From: GWF sp031972135
Lineage (GTDB): Bacteria; Patescibacteriota; Microgenomatia; UBA1400; UBA12108
Length of the DNA: 42,358 nucleotides
Assembly (NCBI GenBank): GCA_031972135.1
Contig: DALYFH010000005.1
Coordinates: 1 to 42,358, forward strand
Direction of reading: 5' to 3'
Position numbers and translations under genes: made by a program. Below the pieces are notes generated by a model, which saw nothing but the letters and a program-made list of their open reading frames with translations, was not told the origin of the DNA and made no database searches. Every line of letters begins with the position of its first letter. Within the stretch, counting starts at the first letter, position 1. Of the stretch, positions 8,205 through 16,808 are shown one piece after another.

Positions 8205-8306
8205 TTAGCGGATGAAGAATGGGGCAAAGCTGCTGAGGATGAGCGCGATAGTCGAGATAGTGGTGATAACGATCCAGATTTTGCGCTGTTTTCTAGTTAA
8301 ACTCAT
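8205..8306 (-). CDS. Small single-pass membrane protein, 33 residues, coupled to tyrS
   Basis: Below usual gene-finder length cut-offs. An ATG at 8306 overlaps the tyrS stop (ATGA, 4 bases), and the frame runs 33 codons to TAA. It begins with a basic segment MSLTRKQRKIW and continues as one hydrophobic helix (IVITTISTIALILSSFAPFF) ending FIR, which fits a single transmembrane helix with the basic end inside the cell. No function can be given. The coupled overlap with tyrS and the coherent topology support a real gene; it lies between tyrS and recG. Confidence 0.65.
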   Translation of the reverse strand: MSLTRKQRKIWIVITTISTIALILSSFAPFFIR

Positions 8307-9454
8307 AGAACTATTTTCCTGTATGTTTTTTTTCCAAATTTTAAGATACCACTACTAGTGACAGGTGTAGTCGGATCAGTAATTTTTTTGCCGTCTAACT
8401 CTACTCCACTCTGCTCAATAGTTCGTTTGATGTCACTGTTGCTAACGCCGAGCTCGGCAGATTTGAGTGCTTCGAGGATAGGTGTCCCAGACTTAATACT
8501 GATTTCTGGTGTAGTATCTGGGGCTGTTTTGGTCTGGACATATGATTCAAAATATTTCTGGGCAAAATCCGCGCCAGTAGTACCGTGGAGCTGGCGAGTT
8601 ATGTCGTATGCTAAGCGTTTTTTGTTCACTATTGGCTCATTAGGATCCAGCGCTTTGATCTCTTCCATTGGGATATCTGTGAGAAGCTCAAAGTAGGTGG
8701 TTATCATACTGTCGGACATTGCCATGATTTTGCTGTAAATGTCTTCTGGCTTGTCGGTTAACCAAATACAGTTGCCAACAGATTTGCTCATTTGCTTGCC
8801 ATCAGTCCCGTTTATCATGGGTGTAGTTAGGACAAACTTATCCCGACCATTCATCTTTTTTTGTAGTTCACGACCGACGAGCATATTAAACTCTTGGTCG
8901 GTCCCGCCAATCTCTAGATCCACATCCATAGCAACTGAGTCGTACCCTTGGAGGAGTGGATAGAGTGTCTCGTGATACCAGACAACGTCACCCTTTGCGA
9001 TGCGCCTGGTAAACATCTCACGTTTGAATAGCTGAGTAGCACTGATATTACTGGCAATATTTATTATATCTTTGAGTTTGAGCTCAGTTAGCCAGTCGCC
9101 ATTTTGTTTGATAGTAACTAGATCAAAATCTACTATTTTGCTCACCTGTTCTTTCCAGGTTTTTATATTTTCGTCGATTTCTGCCTGAGTAATGAGTTTG
9201 CGCCCAGTGTCACGCTCGGATGGGTCCCCTGCTAGTACAGTACCTGTGCCAAAGAGGAAGATAACTTCGTGTCCAGCTCTCGCAAAGTCCATGAGTTTGC
9301 GAAAACCTATGGTATGGCCAAGATGTAGTTGGTTAAATGTTGGATCAAACCCTTGGTACAATCTGATCTTTTTCTTAGATTTTATTAGAGCTTCTAATCC
9401 TTCTTTGCTAGGAAGGATCTTGGCTACGCGGCGAGTTAAGAGATCGTTGTTCAT
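8303..9454 (-). CDS. tyrS: Tyrosyl-tRNA synthetase
   Basis: 383 residues from ATG 9454; the frame is open to 9496 but a -10 element (TACAAT) lies 7 bases before 9454, so the longer start would be upstream of the transcript. Class I synthetase: HLGHTIG (HIGH motif) near residue 45, the tyrosine pocket region YPLLQGYDSVAMDVDLEIGG followed by Thr-Asp-Gln, KQMSKS (KMSKS loop) near 232, and a C-terminal S4 RNA-binding domain (SNSDIKRTIEQSGVELDGKK). The N-terminal pattern corresponds to the TyrRS subgroup with HLGH and a long linker. It charges tRNA-Tyr. The promoter region is shared with the divergent penicillin-binding protein gene. Confidence 0.95.
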   Translation of the reverse strand: MNNDLLTRRVAKILPSKEGLEALIKSKKKIRLYQGFDPTFNQLHLGHTIGFRKLMDFARAGHEVIFLFGTGTVLAGDPSERDTGRKLITQAEIDENIKTWKEQVSKIVDFDLVTIKQNGDWLTELKLKDIINIASNISATQLFKREMFTRRIAKGDVVWYHETLYPLLQGYDSVAMDVDLEIGGTDQEFNMLVGRELQKKMNGRDKFVLTTPMINGTDGKQMSKSVGNCIWLTDKPEDIYSKIMAMSDSMITTYFELLTDIPMEEIKALDPNEPIVNKKRLAYDITRQLHGTTGADFAQKYFESYVQTKTAPDTTPEISIKSGTPILEALKSAELGVSNSDIKRTIEQSGVELDGKKITDPTTPVTSSGILKFGKKTYRKIVL

Positions 9455-9461
9455 AGCGATT

Positions 9462-9483
9462 ATTGTACACCAGGTGTTATACT
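9462..9483. promoter_or_regulatory. Back-to-back -10 elements of tyrS and the PBP gene
   Basis: Only 36 bases separate the two start codons. Minus strand: TACAAT (complement of 9462-9467) 7 bases before tyrS ATG 9454. Plus strand: extended -10 TGTTATACT (TG at 9475-9476, hexamer 9478-9483) 7 bases before ATG 9491. No good -35 for either. Both mRNAs would be leaderless, and RNA polymerase cannot occupy both at once. Confidence 0.5.
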
Positions 9484-9490
9484 CATTTCT

Positions 9491-12067
9491 ATGCAAGAGT
9501 GGATAAATACGTGGAAGTTGCGGAACATGGGGAGACGAGGGAGATTGAGTAGGAGGTGGGATAAGGCGAGGATTTTGAAATACCTAGGAGTGATCGCGCT
9601 AGGTGGTGTAATACTGGGTATAGTGGCACTTTTGATCCTTCTAGCCTGGACTGCTCGTAGTTTGCCTGATCCTAATAGCGTGATTAGACGAGATGGGTTT
9701 AGTACTAAGATAGTGGATCGTGACGGAGATACCCTATACGACTTATATACTGACTATAACCGACTACCTGTAAAGTTTGAGGAGATCTCACCTCTCCTTA
9801 GACAAGCGACTGTCGCTGTCGAAGATAAAGAATTTTATACTCACGAAGGGTTTAGTATCTGGGGGATGATCCGAGGAGGATCACGACTATTTACTAGAGG
9901 CAGAGCCCAAGGTGGGTCGACCCTAACCCAACAACTAGTCAAGAATGTACTCCTTACCTCAGACCGTAGTCTAGTACGAAAGATCAAAGAACTAGTACTC
10001 GCGATCCAGATAGAGCGCAAGTTTAGTAAAGACGAAATCCTGACAATGTATCTTAACGAGGCTCCATATGGCGGGACGGCTGTGGGAATTGCGGCTGCAT
10101 CGGAGCGCTACTTTGGTAAGCTGCCGACAGATCTAACTTTGACCCAAGCAGCCATTTTGGCAGGTATGCCTCAGGCCCCTTCTCGCTACTCTCCATACGG
10201 CACCGACCCGACTGCATATGTGGGTCGTACGACTGCAGTACTGCGAAGAATGCGTGAGGATGGATACATTGATAAAGCTGCAGAAGAAGCATCTCTTGCT
10301 GAGCTACCAAATGTCGAGTTTAGGGACCAGAGCGTAGCGATCCGTGCTCCTCACTTTGTGTTTTATGTCAAAGACCAGCTAGTCGATTTACTCGGTGAGG
10401 CAGTGGTTGAGCAAGGCGGATACACCGTCACCACAACCCTAGATACCGAGCTGCAAGACCTCGCGCAGACCGCAGTGACCGAGGAGATAGGTAAGCTCGA
10501 AAAAGCAGGAATAGGTAACGGGGCAGCAATGGTCATGAATCCTCAAAATGGTGAGATCCTATCGATGGTCGGGTCCAAGGATTATTTTGCGACAGACTAT
10601 GATGGTGAAGTGAATGTGGTTATGTCACAGAGACAGCCTGGGAGTACTATCAAGCCTGTAACTTATGCTGCTGCTTTTGCCAAGGGTTACTCACCAGCTA
10701 CGATGCTACTAGATGTTCCAACCAAGTTCCCTGGAGGAAAAGAGGGCGAGTTTTATGAGCCAAAAAACTATGATGGTAAATTTCATGGACCTACCCAACT
10801 TCGCTTTGCACTCGGCTCATCACTAAACATACCTGCAGTCAAATTGTTGTCACTCGTTGGCCTCAAAGATATGTTGTCACTAGCCTATGACATGGGATTT
10901 GACTCTCTAGAGCCAACAACTGAAAATATGAAGCGGTTTGGACTTTCAGTAACTCTCGGTGGTGGCGAAGTAAGGCTCTACGACCTCGTGCGCTCCTATA
11001 GCGCCTTTGCCAATGGTGGAGAGCGGATAGAGCCAGTCTCGATCCTCAAAGTAGAGCGTGACGGCCAGGTGATCTATGAAGCCAAACAAGCTAAGAAAAA
11101 AAGAGTGTTAACCGAAGAAGTCGCCTTCTTAATTAATCATGTGCTATACGACAACAATGCTAGACTTATTACATTTGGCGCAAATAGCTATTTGAATATG
11201 AATGGGAGAGCAATCGCGGTTAAGACTGGTACGACTAATGATAAGCGTGATAACTGGACTATCGGGTGGAGTACAAACTCTGTAGTCGGTGTCTGGGTAG
11301 GAAATAATGATAACTCCCCAATGAAAGATGTGGCATCGGGTGTAACAGGAGCATCACCTATCTGGCGAAAGATCATGCTCAAATCTTGGGAGAAATATAA
11401 AGGCGAAGATTTTGTTGCGCCAAGTAGCGTTGAGGCAAAACAAGTAGACACAGTATCAGGTTATCCAGAGCATGATGGCTACCCAACCCGCGCAGATTAT
11501 TTTGTTAAAGGGACAGCACCAACTGAGCCTGACCCAATACATACCAAGGTTAGGGTCTGTCGGAGTGACGAGAATAAGCTAGCTCCAGAAGTAGATGTAG
11601 CACGTGGTGAATATAGCGAAAAGGAGTTTTATGTACTCAAACCTGAAAGCACCAAATGGGAAGATGATATAGAGTCCTGGATTGATAGTCAGGGTGACCC
11701 AAAATACAAAGTGCCACGAGAGTACTGTAGTGCTGACACAGATCTAGTAATAGGTTTTGATAAACCAGGAAACGAGAGTCGTATCGATTCTAATAGTTTT
11801 GAGGTAAGGATCCGGGTTACTACGGCAAAAGAAATCGAGTGGGTGAGGCTATATAGTAATGGGAGTGAGATTGAGAGTTTTGGTGCTGAAAAATCGATTT
11901 CGACCAATATAAATCTGCCTAATGGGACCTACGAACTGATGGCCAAAGTAAAAACCAAAGATGGGAATGAAAAGGATACAAAGCTAAAAATAGGAGTGAA
12001 TATGGACTGGAGTGCATCTCCTAGCCCCTCTCCATCACCCAGCCCCAGTCCATCCCCTATCCCTTAG
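9491..12067 (+). CDS. Class A penicillin-binding protein (glycosyltransferase/transpeptidase)
   Basis: 858 residues. Basic cytoplasmic tail, one membrane helix (about 28-53), then a GT51 glycosyltransferase domain with catalytic Glu111 in ATVAVEDKEFYTHEG and the GGSTLTQQLVKN block; next a transpeptidase domain with Ser385-x-x-Lys388 in QRQPGSTIKP, the SxN-type motif in LGSSLNIPAVK, and KTGT at 578-581. It polymerises and cross-links peptidoglycan at the outer face of the membrane. After about residue 650 there is a divergent segment with two Cys, a possible Ig-like domain (about 740-835) and a tail of Ser-Pro repeats, probably a wall-spanning spacer. An extended -10 lies 7 bases before the ATG. 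Confidence 0.95.
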   Translation: MQEWINTWKLRNMGRRGRLSRRWDKARILKYLGVIALGGVILGIVALLILLAWTARSLPDPNSVIRRDGFSTKIVDRDGDTLYDLYTDYNRLPVKFEEISPLLRQATVAVEDKEFYTHEGFSIWGMIRGGSRLFTRGRAQGGSTLTQQLVKNVLLTSDRSLVRKIKELVLAIQIERKFSKDEILTMYLNEAPYGGTAVGIAAASERYFGKLPTDLTLTQAAILAGMPQAPSRYSPYGTDPTAYVGRTTAVLRRMREDGYIDKAAEEASLAELPNVEFRDQSVAIRAPHFVFYVKDQLVDLLGEAVVEQGGYTVTTTLDTELQDLAQTAVTEEIGKLEKAGIGNGAAMVMNPQNGEILSMVGSKDYFATDYDGEVNVVMSQRQPGSTIKPVTYAAAFAKGYSPATMLLDVPTKFPGGKEGEFYEPKNYDGKFHGPTQLRFALGSSLNIPAVKLLSLVGLKDMLSLAYDMGFDSLEPTTENMKRFGLSVTLGGGEVRLYDLVRSYSAFANGGERIEPVSILKVERDGQVIYEAKQAKKKRVLTEEVAFLINHVLYDNNARLITFGANSYLNMNGRAIAVKTGTTNDKRDNWTIGWSTNSVVGVWVGNNDNSPMKDVASGVTGASPIWRKIMLKSWEKYKGEDFVAPSSVEAKQVDTVSGYPEHDGYPTRADYFVKGTAPTEPDPIHTKVRVCRSDENKLAPEVDVARGEYSEKEFYVLKPESTKWEDDIESWIDSQGDPKYKVPREYCSADTDLVIGFDKPGNESRIDSNSFEVRIRVTTAKEIEWVRLYSNGSEIESFGAEKSISTNINLPNGTYELMAKVKTKDGNEKDTKLKIGVNMDWSASPSPSPSPSPSPSPIP

Positions 12068-12073
12068 CTAGAT

Positions 12074-13930
12074 TTAAGATTTTGAGGTGACTTTGAGTTC
12101 TTTATTCAGTAGTTTAATTACCGCTGCGAGCTCGGTATCTACATCAGGATAGTTCTCTGGCCAGGTAAGAGTTAATACATAGTTAATATTATTATTTACT
12201 CTTGTTACCATTTTAGAAAGATATGTGAATTTTGGGTTCGTTGATTCAATAGTTTTTGTGATGTCGTAGTAACTAACAGTATTTGACGCGATTAAAGATA
12301 GATCCCGCTTGATAACATGTTCAAATTCACTCACGATACCCCCGTATTTATGGTAATGACTGGTTAGAGTGGAAGTATAGAGTACAAATGAATGACTGTC
12401 TTTTTGCCCGACTATGCTATCCCCTACTTTGATCTGCCCTTCGTTATTTACTACAAATCCTATGCCTAGTTGGTACATCAAGGTAGAGAGGCAAGAGCTT
12501 ACACGCTCAGGACTCCCATACACTGCCAACTCACTAGTTTCGAGATAGTTTGACTTTGCTTTATTAAAGACCTTGCCTATCTCAAATAATAGTGGGTCTA
12601 TGATTTTATGCTTGTTGTAGTTGTCGTACACTGACGTCAGGTTGGGGGTGAGCGATTGTCTTAGGGCATTTTGGTCGGTCGAGAGCGCATTACTCAGCAA
12701 AATCTCTCCATCACTTCCACTTTCTTTGACGAGACTAGCTGTAATGTGTTCGTGTGCACCCTGAGCAACTAGGAGATCTCGAAGATACTCTTCGAATCGT
12801 AGGATCATGGGCGTAATGTCTGTTGGCACTGGAGTGGTGAGGGGAGATGTCGGGATATTGCTATAGTCGCTAATCCGCAGGATGTCAGCGACTATGTCGT
12901 CCTCTACTTCGACATCGGTGCGGAAGTAAGGAATAACTAGTTTTAGCGAGTCTCTGGTCTCATCTACTATTTGATACTCAAGTGCTGTTAAGACCCGCTT
13001 AACGTCTTTTATCTGTATATCCATACCACTAAGAGTTTTGAGTCTTTTGTAGGTAAAAGTCATCATTACTGATTTGGTGGGATTTGGGTAGTAATCAAAG
13101 TTGTTATAGACTGTCGCACCAGCTAAGGTCTCGAGTAAGAGGGTGGCACGATCAAGCGCAATTTCGCAGAGATCTGGGTGGAGGAACTTGTCATAGCGGC
13201 TCACTGTTTCGTTAATGATTTTGAGTTTTCGACTATTTTTTCTGATAACGGATTGATCATAGTTACCGGCGTCGAGGATTATCTCTGTCGTACCTTTAGT
13301 TACTGATGTGTCTATGCCGCCGACTATGCCACCAATAACTGTGCCCACCCCCCCACTGCTTAGTACAAAAATCTCTGGATCTAGTGTAACTGTGGTTCCG
13401 AGTATAGTCTTGATTTTCTCTCCTTTAGCCGCTTTTCGTAATGTGATCTCTCGTTTTTTTAGTTTGGCGGTATCTTGAGCGTGCATGGGCTGACCGAGCT
13501 CGACCATGACATAGTTGGTGATGTCTACCACATTGTTAATACTCTTGATGCCGTAAGCAGTGAGTCGGTCTTTGAGCCAATCTGGTGACTCAGCAACTTT
13601 CACATTTTTGACTAACCGGGTATTAAAGCGTCGAACATGAGGAGTATTAACAGTGATCTCGATCATCTCACTAGGTGTGACTTTGCTTAACTTTTTGGTA
13701 CTTGTTTCTGGATATTTGAGTTTTAGTTTTTCAAAGGCTGCAAAATCACGCGCACAACCAATGATACTGAGCCAGTCGGAGCGGTCCATACGATGCTCTA
13801 GATCGAGTACTCCTGAGCCATCCTCCGGTTTGTCGAGCATGAGGCCGAGCTGAGTAAAGCTAGCGGCAATCTCCCTAGGGGATTTGTTAGTTTCGACATA
13901 ATCTTTGAGCCAGTTTAGCGGGATTTTCAT
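12074..13930 (-). CDS. pheT: Phenylalanyl-tRNA synthetase beta subunit, short form
   Basis: 618 residues, well below the usual 780-800. It begins directly with MKIPLNWLKDYVE and goes into the B1-like segment, but the EMAP/OB-fold tRNA-binding insertion usually found near residues 40-150 is absent. The B3/B4 editing region is present (GIKSINNVVDITNYVMVELG then QPMHAQD), as are B5 (about 300-370) and the catalytic-like core. A C-terminal FDX-ACB-like segment (YYDITKTIE to LTLTWP) is short. It forms the alpha2beta2 enzyme with PheS. The start codon overlaps the pheS stop (ATGA). It converges with the PBP gene, 6 bases apart. The loss of the OB domain looks like genome reduction. Confidence 0.93.
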   Translation of the reverse strand: MKIPLNWLKDYVETNKSPREIAASFTQLGLMLDKPEDGSGVLDLEHRMDRSDWLSIIGCARDFAAFEKLKLKYPETSTKKLSKVTPSEMIEITVNTPHVRRFNTRLVKNVKVAESPDWLKDRLTAYGIKSINNVVDITNYVMVELGQPMHAQDTAKLKKREITLRKAAKGEKIKTILGTTVTLDPEIFVLSSGGVGTVIGGIVGGIDTSVTKGTTEIILDAGNYDQSVIRKNSRKLKIINETVSRYDKFLHPDLCEIALDRATLLLETLAGATVYNNFDYYPNPTKSVMMTFTYKRLKTLSGMDIQIKDVKRVLTALEYQIVDETRDSLKLVIPYFRTDVEVEDDIVADILRISDYSNIPTSPLTTPVPTDITPMILRFEEYLRDLLVAQGAHEHITASLVKESGSDGEILLSNALSTDQNALRQSLTPNLTSVYDNYNKHKIIDPLLFEIGKVFNKAKSNYLETSELAVYGSPERVSSCLSTLMYQLGIGFVVNNEGQIKVGDSIVGQKDSHSFVLYTSTLTSHYHKYGGIVSEFEHVIKRDLSLIASNTVSYYDITKTIESTNPKFTYLSKMVTRVNNNINYVLTLTWPENYPDVDTELAAVIKLLNKELKVTSKS

Positions 13931-15690
13931 ATATATACGAGTTCGCCTCCGTAGAGTTTTCGGATATCTTTGATGCCGTATTTACTCATGACCAATCGAT
14001 CAAGTCCCATGCCAAAGGCATAGCCAGTGTAGATCTCGGGGTCGATACCACAAGCCTTCATGGTGTTGTAGTGGATCATGCCACTACCTAGTACTTCGAT
14101 AAAGCCACGGTACTTACATACTGAACAACCAGCCCCTTTGCAAAATCTACATTGCATATCAACGCCCATACCTGGACTAACCTCTGGGTAATACTTGTAG
14201 CGGAAGCGAAGAACTACGTCATCACCAAATAGGAATTTGTGAAATTTGGTAAGGGTATCTTTGAGATGTTGGATCGTAATCCCTTTGTCTACGACAAAAC
14301 CTTGATATTGGTAAAAGAAGCTAGTGTTGGTCGCACTATTGGTTTCGTTACGATAGCATTTGCCTGGCACTACCACTCGGAGGGGCAATCGGTCGTGATA
14401 CTCGGAAAGCATCCTAGTCTCAACACTACTAGTGTGGGTGCGCATGAGGTACTGGGGTTCTTCTACGAATAGTGAATCTTGGAGATCTGTAGCAGGGTGC
14501 CCCTCGGGGAGGTTGAGACGGCGAAAGTTATACTCGACATCTTCGAGTTCTGGCCCTTCGCCAATACTAAAGCCGAGGTAGCGGAAGAACTCGTTCATCT
14601 CTCTGATTATGGTAGTGGTGGGGTGAAGATGACCTGTAGGGAGGATGCTGCCTGGGATTGTTAGATCGATGTCTGATTTGCTACTATTTGCTGCCAATTC
14701 TGCTCGTTTGGACTCTATTGCTGACTCAATAGATTTTTTTAATTCATTTAGGAGCGGGCCATACTTTTTCTTGTCTTCTAAGCTATATCCTTGTAAGTCT
14801 TTCATGAGATCGTTGACTATCCCCTTTTTGCCCAGGTACTTTATGTACACAATATCTAGCTCTGACTCTGAATCGATGGATGTAAGTTCGGATACTAAAT
14901 TTTCTGAAGTTTCTTTGATTTGTTGATCAAGGTTGGCTGAGGAGGATATGGTACGCGTAGGCATGTTTAACGCGTTAGATTTCTTTAACACAGGTTGTGT
15001 GACTAGGTAGTGAATAAGTGTTGAGTTAGCAGTGTGTTCAATAGTGACAATTGAGATTGGCCAGATAGCATCACCATTTTTTAGCTGGGTGCCACCGTCA
15101 GGGATGTGATAGTTCTCGCCGATACTCAAAACCCTGAGCTTTTTGCTAGTTGGGAGCTTGGCAGGAAGCCAGTTGGCTATTTTTTTGAGCTCTTCTAGGG
15201 TGACAAACTGGGTTTTGATGATTGGACTTGAGTTTATGAGCGCTTTAACTTTTGATGTTAGAACAACTGTATCTAGCGTGTGCTGACCTTCATACTCTAT
15301 GAATAATTTTTTACCGATCCCATGCATACCTCGGATAGGGATCAGTTCTGGATATTGTTCGCGTGCTACAAGATCGACTAGATGTCCGGCTGTATGCCAT
15401 TGGGTATGCTTTAACCTGAGCTCTTGATCTAGCTCTAGCTCAACAGAATCCCCAACATTGAAGATACCTTTAAATGCACCGATATGCTTAATGTTACCAC
15501 CGTTGTATTCGACTGATTTTATATGCAACTCTGATGACTTTGACCTAATAACTCCTTTATCACTGGGTTGCCCTCCGCCTTGAGGATAAAAAATCGTCTG
15601 GTCTAGGATCAAATAGTCCTTGCCTACCTCGACTATTTTGGCGCTAGTATGATTTAGAGTTGAGTCTGATAAGTATAGTGCTTCGGTCAT
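13927..15690 (-). CDS. pheS: Phenylalanyl-tRNA synthetase alpha subunit with N-terminal AlaX-like domain
   Basis: 587 residues against about 330-350 for normal PheS. Residues 1 to about 225 match the AlaRS second additional domain/AlaX editing fold: the FYPQGGGQPSDKG motif (34-46), His95-x3-His99 in KHTQWHTAGH, and IPDGGTQLKNGDAIWPI at 196-212, which aligns with the Cys-x3-His zinc motif but has Asp198 and Gln202 in place of Cys and His. From about 235 on it is ordinary PheS: N-terminal coiled coil, motif 1-type block HLHPTTTIIREMNEFFRYLG, motif 2 (CYRNE), a four-Cys zinc knuckle (CRFCKGAGCSVC) and motif 3 GMGLDRLVMSKYGI. It joins PheT in one operon. The extra domain may check mischarged tRNA or be structural. 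Confidence 0.93.
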   Translation of the reverse strand: MTEALYLSDSTLNHTSAKIVEVGKDYLILDQTIFYPQGGGQPSDKGVIRSKSSELHIKSVEYNGGNIKHIGAFKGIFNVGDSVELELDQELRLKHTQWHTAGHLVDLVAREQYPELIPIRGMHGIGKKLFIEYEGQHTLDTVVLTSKVKALINSSPIIKTQFVTLEELKKIANWLPAKLPTSKKLRVLSIGENYHIPDGGTQLKNGDAIWPISIVTIEHTANSTLIHYLVTQPVLKKSNALNMPTRTISSSANLDQQIKETSENLVSELTSIDSESELDIVYIKYLGKKGIVNDLMKDLQGYSLEDKKKYGPLLNELKKSIESAIESKRAELAANSSKSDIDLTIPGSILPTGHLHPTTTIIREMNEFFRYLGFSIGEGPELEDVEYNFRRLNLPEGHPATDLQDSLFVEEPQYLMRTHTSSVETRMLSEYHDRLPLRVVVPGKCYRNETNSATNTSFFYQYQGFVVDKGITIQHLKDTLTKFHKFLFGDDVVLRFRYKYYPEVSPGMGVDMQCRFCKGAGCSVCKYRGFIEVLGSGMIHYNTMKACGIDPEIYTGYAFGMGLDRLVMSKYGIKDIRKLYGGELVYI

Positions 15691-15720
15691 ATATGTCTTT
15701 CTATTTTAGCGTATTTAGCA

Positions 15721-15752
15721 TTAAAAAACCCCGCTTGTTTGTTTGCGGGGTT
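15721..15752 (-). terminator. Rho-independent terminator after the coiled-coil gene
   Basis: Read on the minus strand: stem AACCCCGC, a 10-base loop rich in A and C, stem GCGGGGTT, then a run of T. Arms at 15745-15752 and 15727-15734, T-run complement at 15723-15728. It lies 28 bases after the stop of the coiled-coil gene and about 30 bases before pheS. Confidence 0.85.
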
Positions 15753-15779
15753 GGTATGTGCAATGAATTGTTTAATCAA

Positions 15780-16102
15780 TTATGCAACAAACGCCCCGCT
15801 GGTAAAGGGGGTAAAGCCAGATTTTTTTGATAAATGAGATTCGATATGTGAGACTCTATCGGCTGTTTTGGCTGCGNNNNNNNNNNAAGAGTATCAGTTG
15901 CCATAACAACTAAGTCGGCAACGTCTCGCTTGAGACTATTTAGGTCATCCTGCATGACTGCTTGACTCTTCTCCAAGATTTTCTGATTCTTTTCTAGGTT
16001 TCTCTGATTCTTTTCCAGATTGCTCTGATTTTTTTCTAAGCCTGATACTTTGCTTAAAATTAGATCTATTTTTTGGTCGGTAGTGAGAATTTTTGTTGCC
16101 AT
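15780..16102 (-). CDS. Small coiled-coil protein, interrupted by an assembly gap
   Basis: Start ATG 16102 (TATATT 6 bases upstream). After MATKILTTDQKIDLILSKVS come four near-perfect heptads of the type LEKNQxN, then VMQDDLNSLKRDVADLVVMATDTL up to the 10-N gap. Beyond the gap, the frame that looks like protein (AKTADRVSHIESHLSKKSGF, ending TAA at 15780) is not the one that reads straight through ten Ns, so the true gap length must differ from 10 or a base is missing. The product is a parallel coiled coil, cytoplasmic, with no catalytic motif. Similar short heptad proteins are often found beside phage or mobile genes, but nothing mobile is seen here. Confidence 0.7.
15877..15886. other. Assembly gap (10 N)
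   Basis: A run of ten N in the coiled-coil gene. Ten Ns are commonly a placeholder of unknown size. The reading frame changes across it. Confidence 0.99.
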
Positions 16103-16131
16103 ATTTGCAATATAGCGCTTATATACGCCAA

Positions 16132-16186
16132 AAGCAACCTTCCTGCCAGACATCCCGTATTAGTGGGAAGCTGCGGATGGTTGCTT
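16132..16186 (-). terminator. 8-bp inverted repeat downstream of rplT, possible weak terminator
   Basis: AAGCAACC and GGTTGCTT pair perfectly (16132-16139 with 16179-16186) around a 39-base loop that itself can form a small hairpin. On the minus strand the second arm runs into TTTT. It lies between the rplT stop and the coiled-coil gene start, so it may end the infC-rpmI-rplT transcript. The large loop makes it uncertain. Confidence 0.3.
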
Positions 16187-16258
16187 CTCGCAAGAAGTGC
16201 ATAATACACTATGGGACTGAAAAGTGTCAACCCCCAAAATAAGATTGGAAACGAAGAA

Positions 16259-16609
16259 CTATTTGACCTGGTCGACTATTTTTTTGAAGGTATCTGGGTC
16301 CTGGACTGCGATACCAGCTAAGACCTTGCGATCGAGCTCGATTTTTTTGGTACTCATGAGAGCAATAAAGCGAGAATAGGTAAGAGCAGGATCAATGGAG
16401 CGGAGAGCTGCGTTAATACGAACGATCCAGAGTGAGCGAAAATCGCTCTTTCGATCTTTGCGACCTTGGAAGCTATAGTCTAGTGCATGGAGGTAGGCTT
16501 CATGGGCGACCTTCCATAACCTGTTTTTGGTCATGCGGAAACCGCTAGTGCGCTTTAGTACTTTGTTGTGCCTTGCTCTTTTAGTTGGTCCACCTTTTAC
16601 TCTTGTCAT
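16259..16609 (-). CDS. rplT: 50S ribosomal protein L20
   Basis: 116 residues, full length. Family pattern: basic N-terminal extension TRVKGGPTKRARHNKVLKRTSGF, then the helical domain with HEAYLHALDYSFQGRKDRKSDFR, LWIVRINAALR and TYSRFIALM. L20 is an early-binding large-subunit assembly protein. Last gene of the infC-rpmI-rplT operon, 4 bases after rpmI. In other bacteria L20 represses this operon by binding its leader; here the predicted infC leader is only a few bases, so that control is probably absent or works elsewhere. Confidence 0.97.
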   Translation of the reverse strand: MTRVKGGPTKRARHNKVLKRTSGFRMTKNRLWKVAHEAYLHALDYSFQGRKDRKSDFRSLWIVRINAALRSIDPALTYSRFIALMSTKKIELDRKVLAGIAVQDPDTFKKIVDQVK

Positions 16610-16613
16610 AGAT

Positions 16614-16805
16614 TTAGATTCCTAGTGCTTTTTTAATACGACGACCTGTACCACCAATTAAGAACTTAACTGTTTTCATGCGTCTGACCTGGGATGAGCT
16701 TTTGCGTGCTCGGCGATGACGCATATTCTGGGTGCGATGGATCATTTTGCCTGTTTTGGTTACTTTGATACGGCGAACGAGAGATTTGCGAGTTTTGCGT
16801 TTCAT
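16614..16805 (-). CDS. rpmI: 50S ribosomal protein L35
   Basis: 63 residues, very basic, the normal length. The pattern KTRKSLVRRIKVTKTGKMIHR followed by NMRHRRARKSS and a C-terminal RRIKKALGI is that of L35. Small protein buried in the large subunit. Between infC (3-base gap) and rplT (4-base gap), the nearly universal order. Confidence 0.94.
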   Translation of the reverse strand: MKRKTRKSLVRRIKVTKTGKMIHRTQNMRHRRARKSSSQVRRMKTVKFLIGGTGRRIKKALGI

Positions 16806-16808
16806 ATT

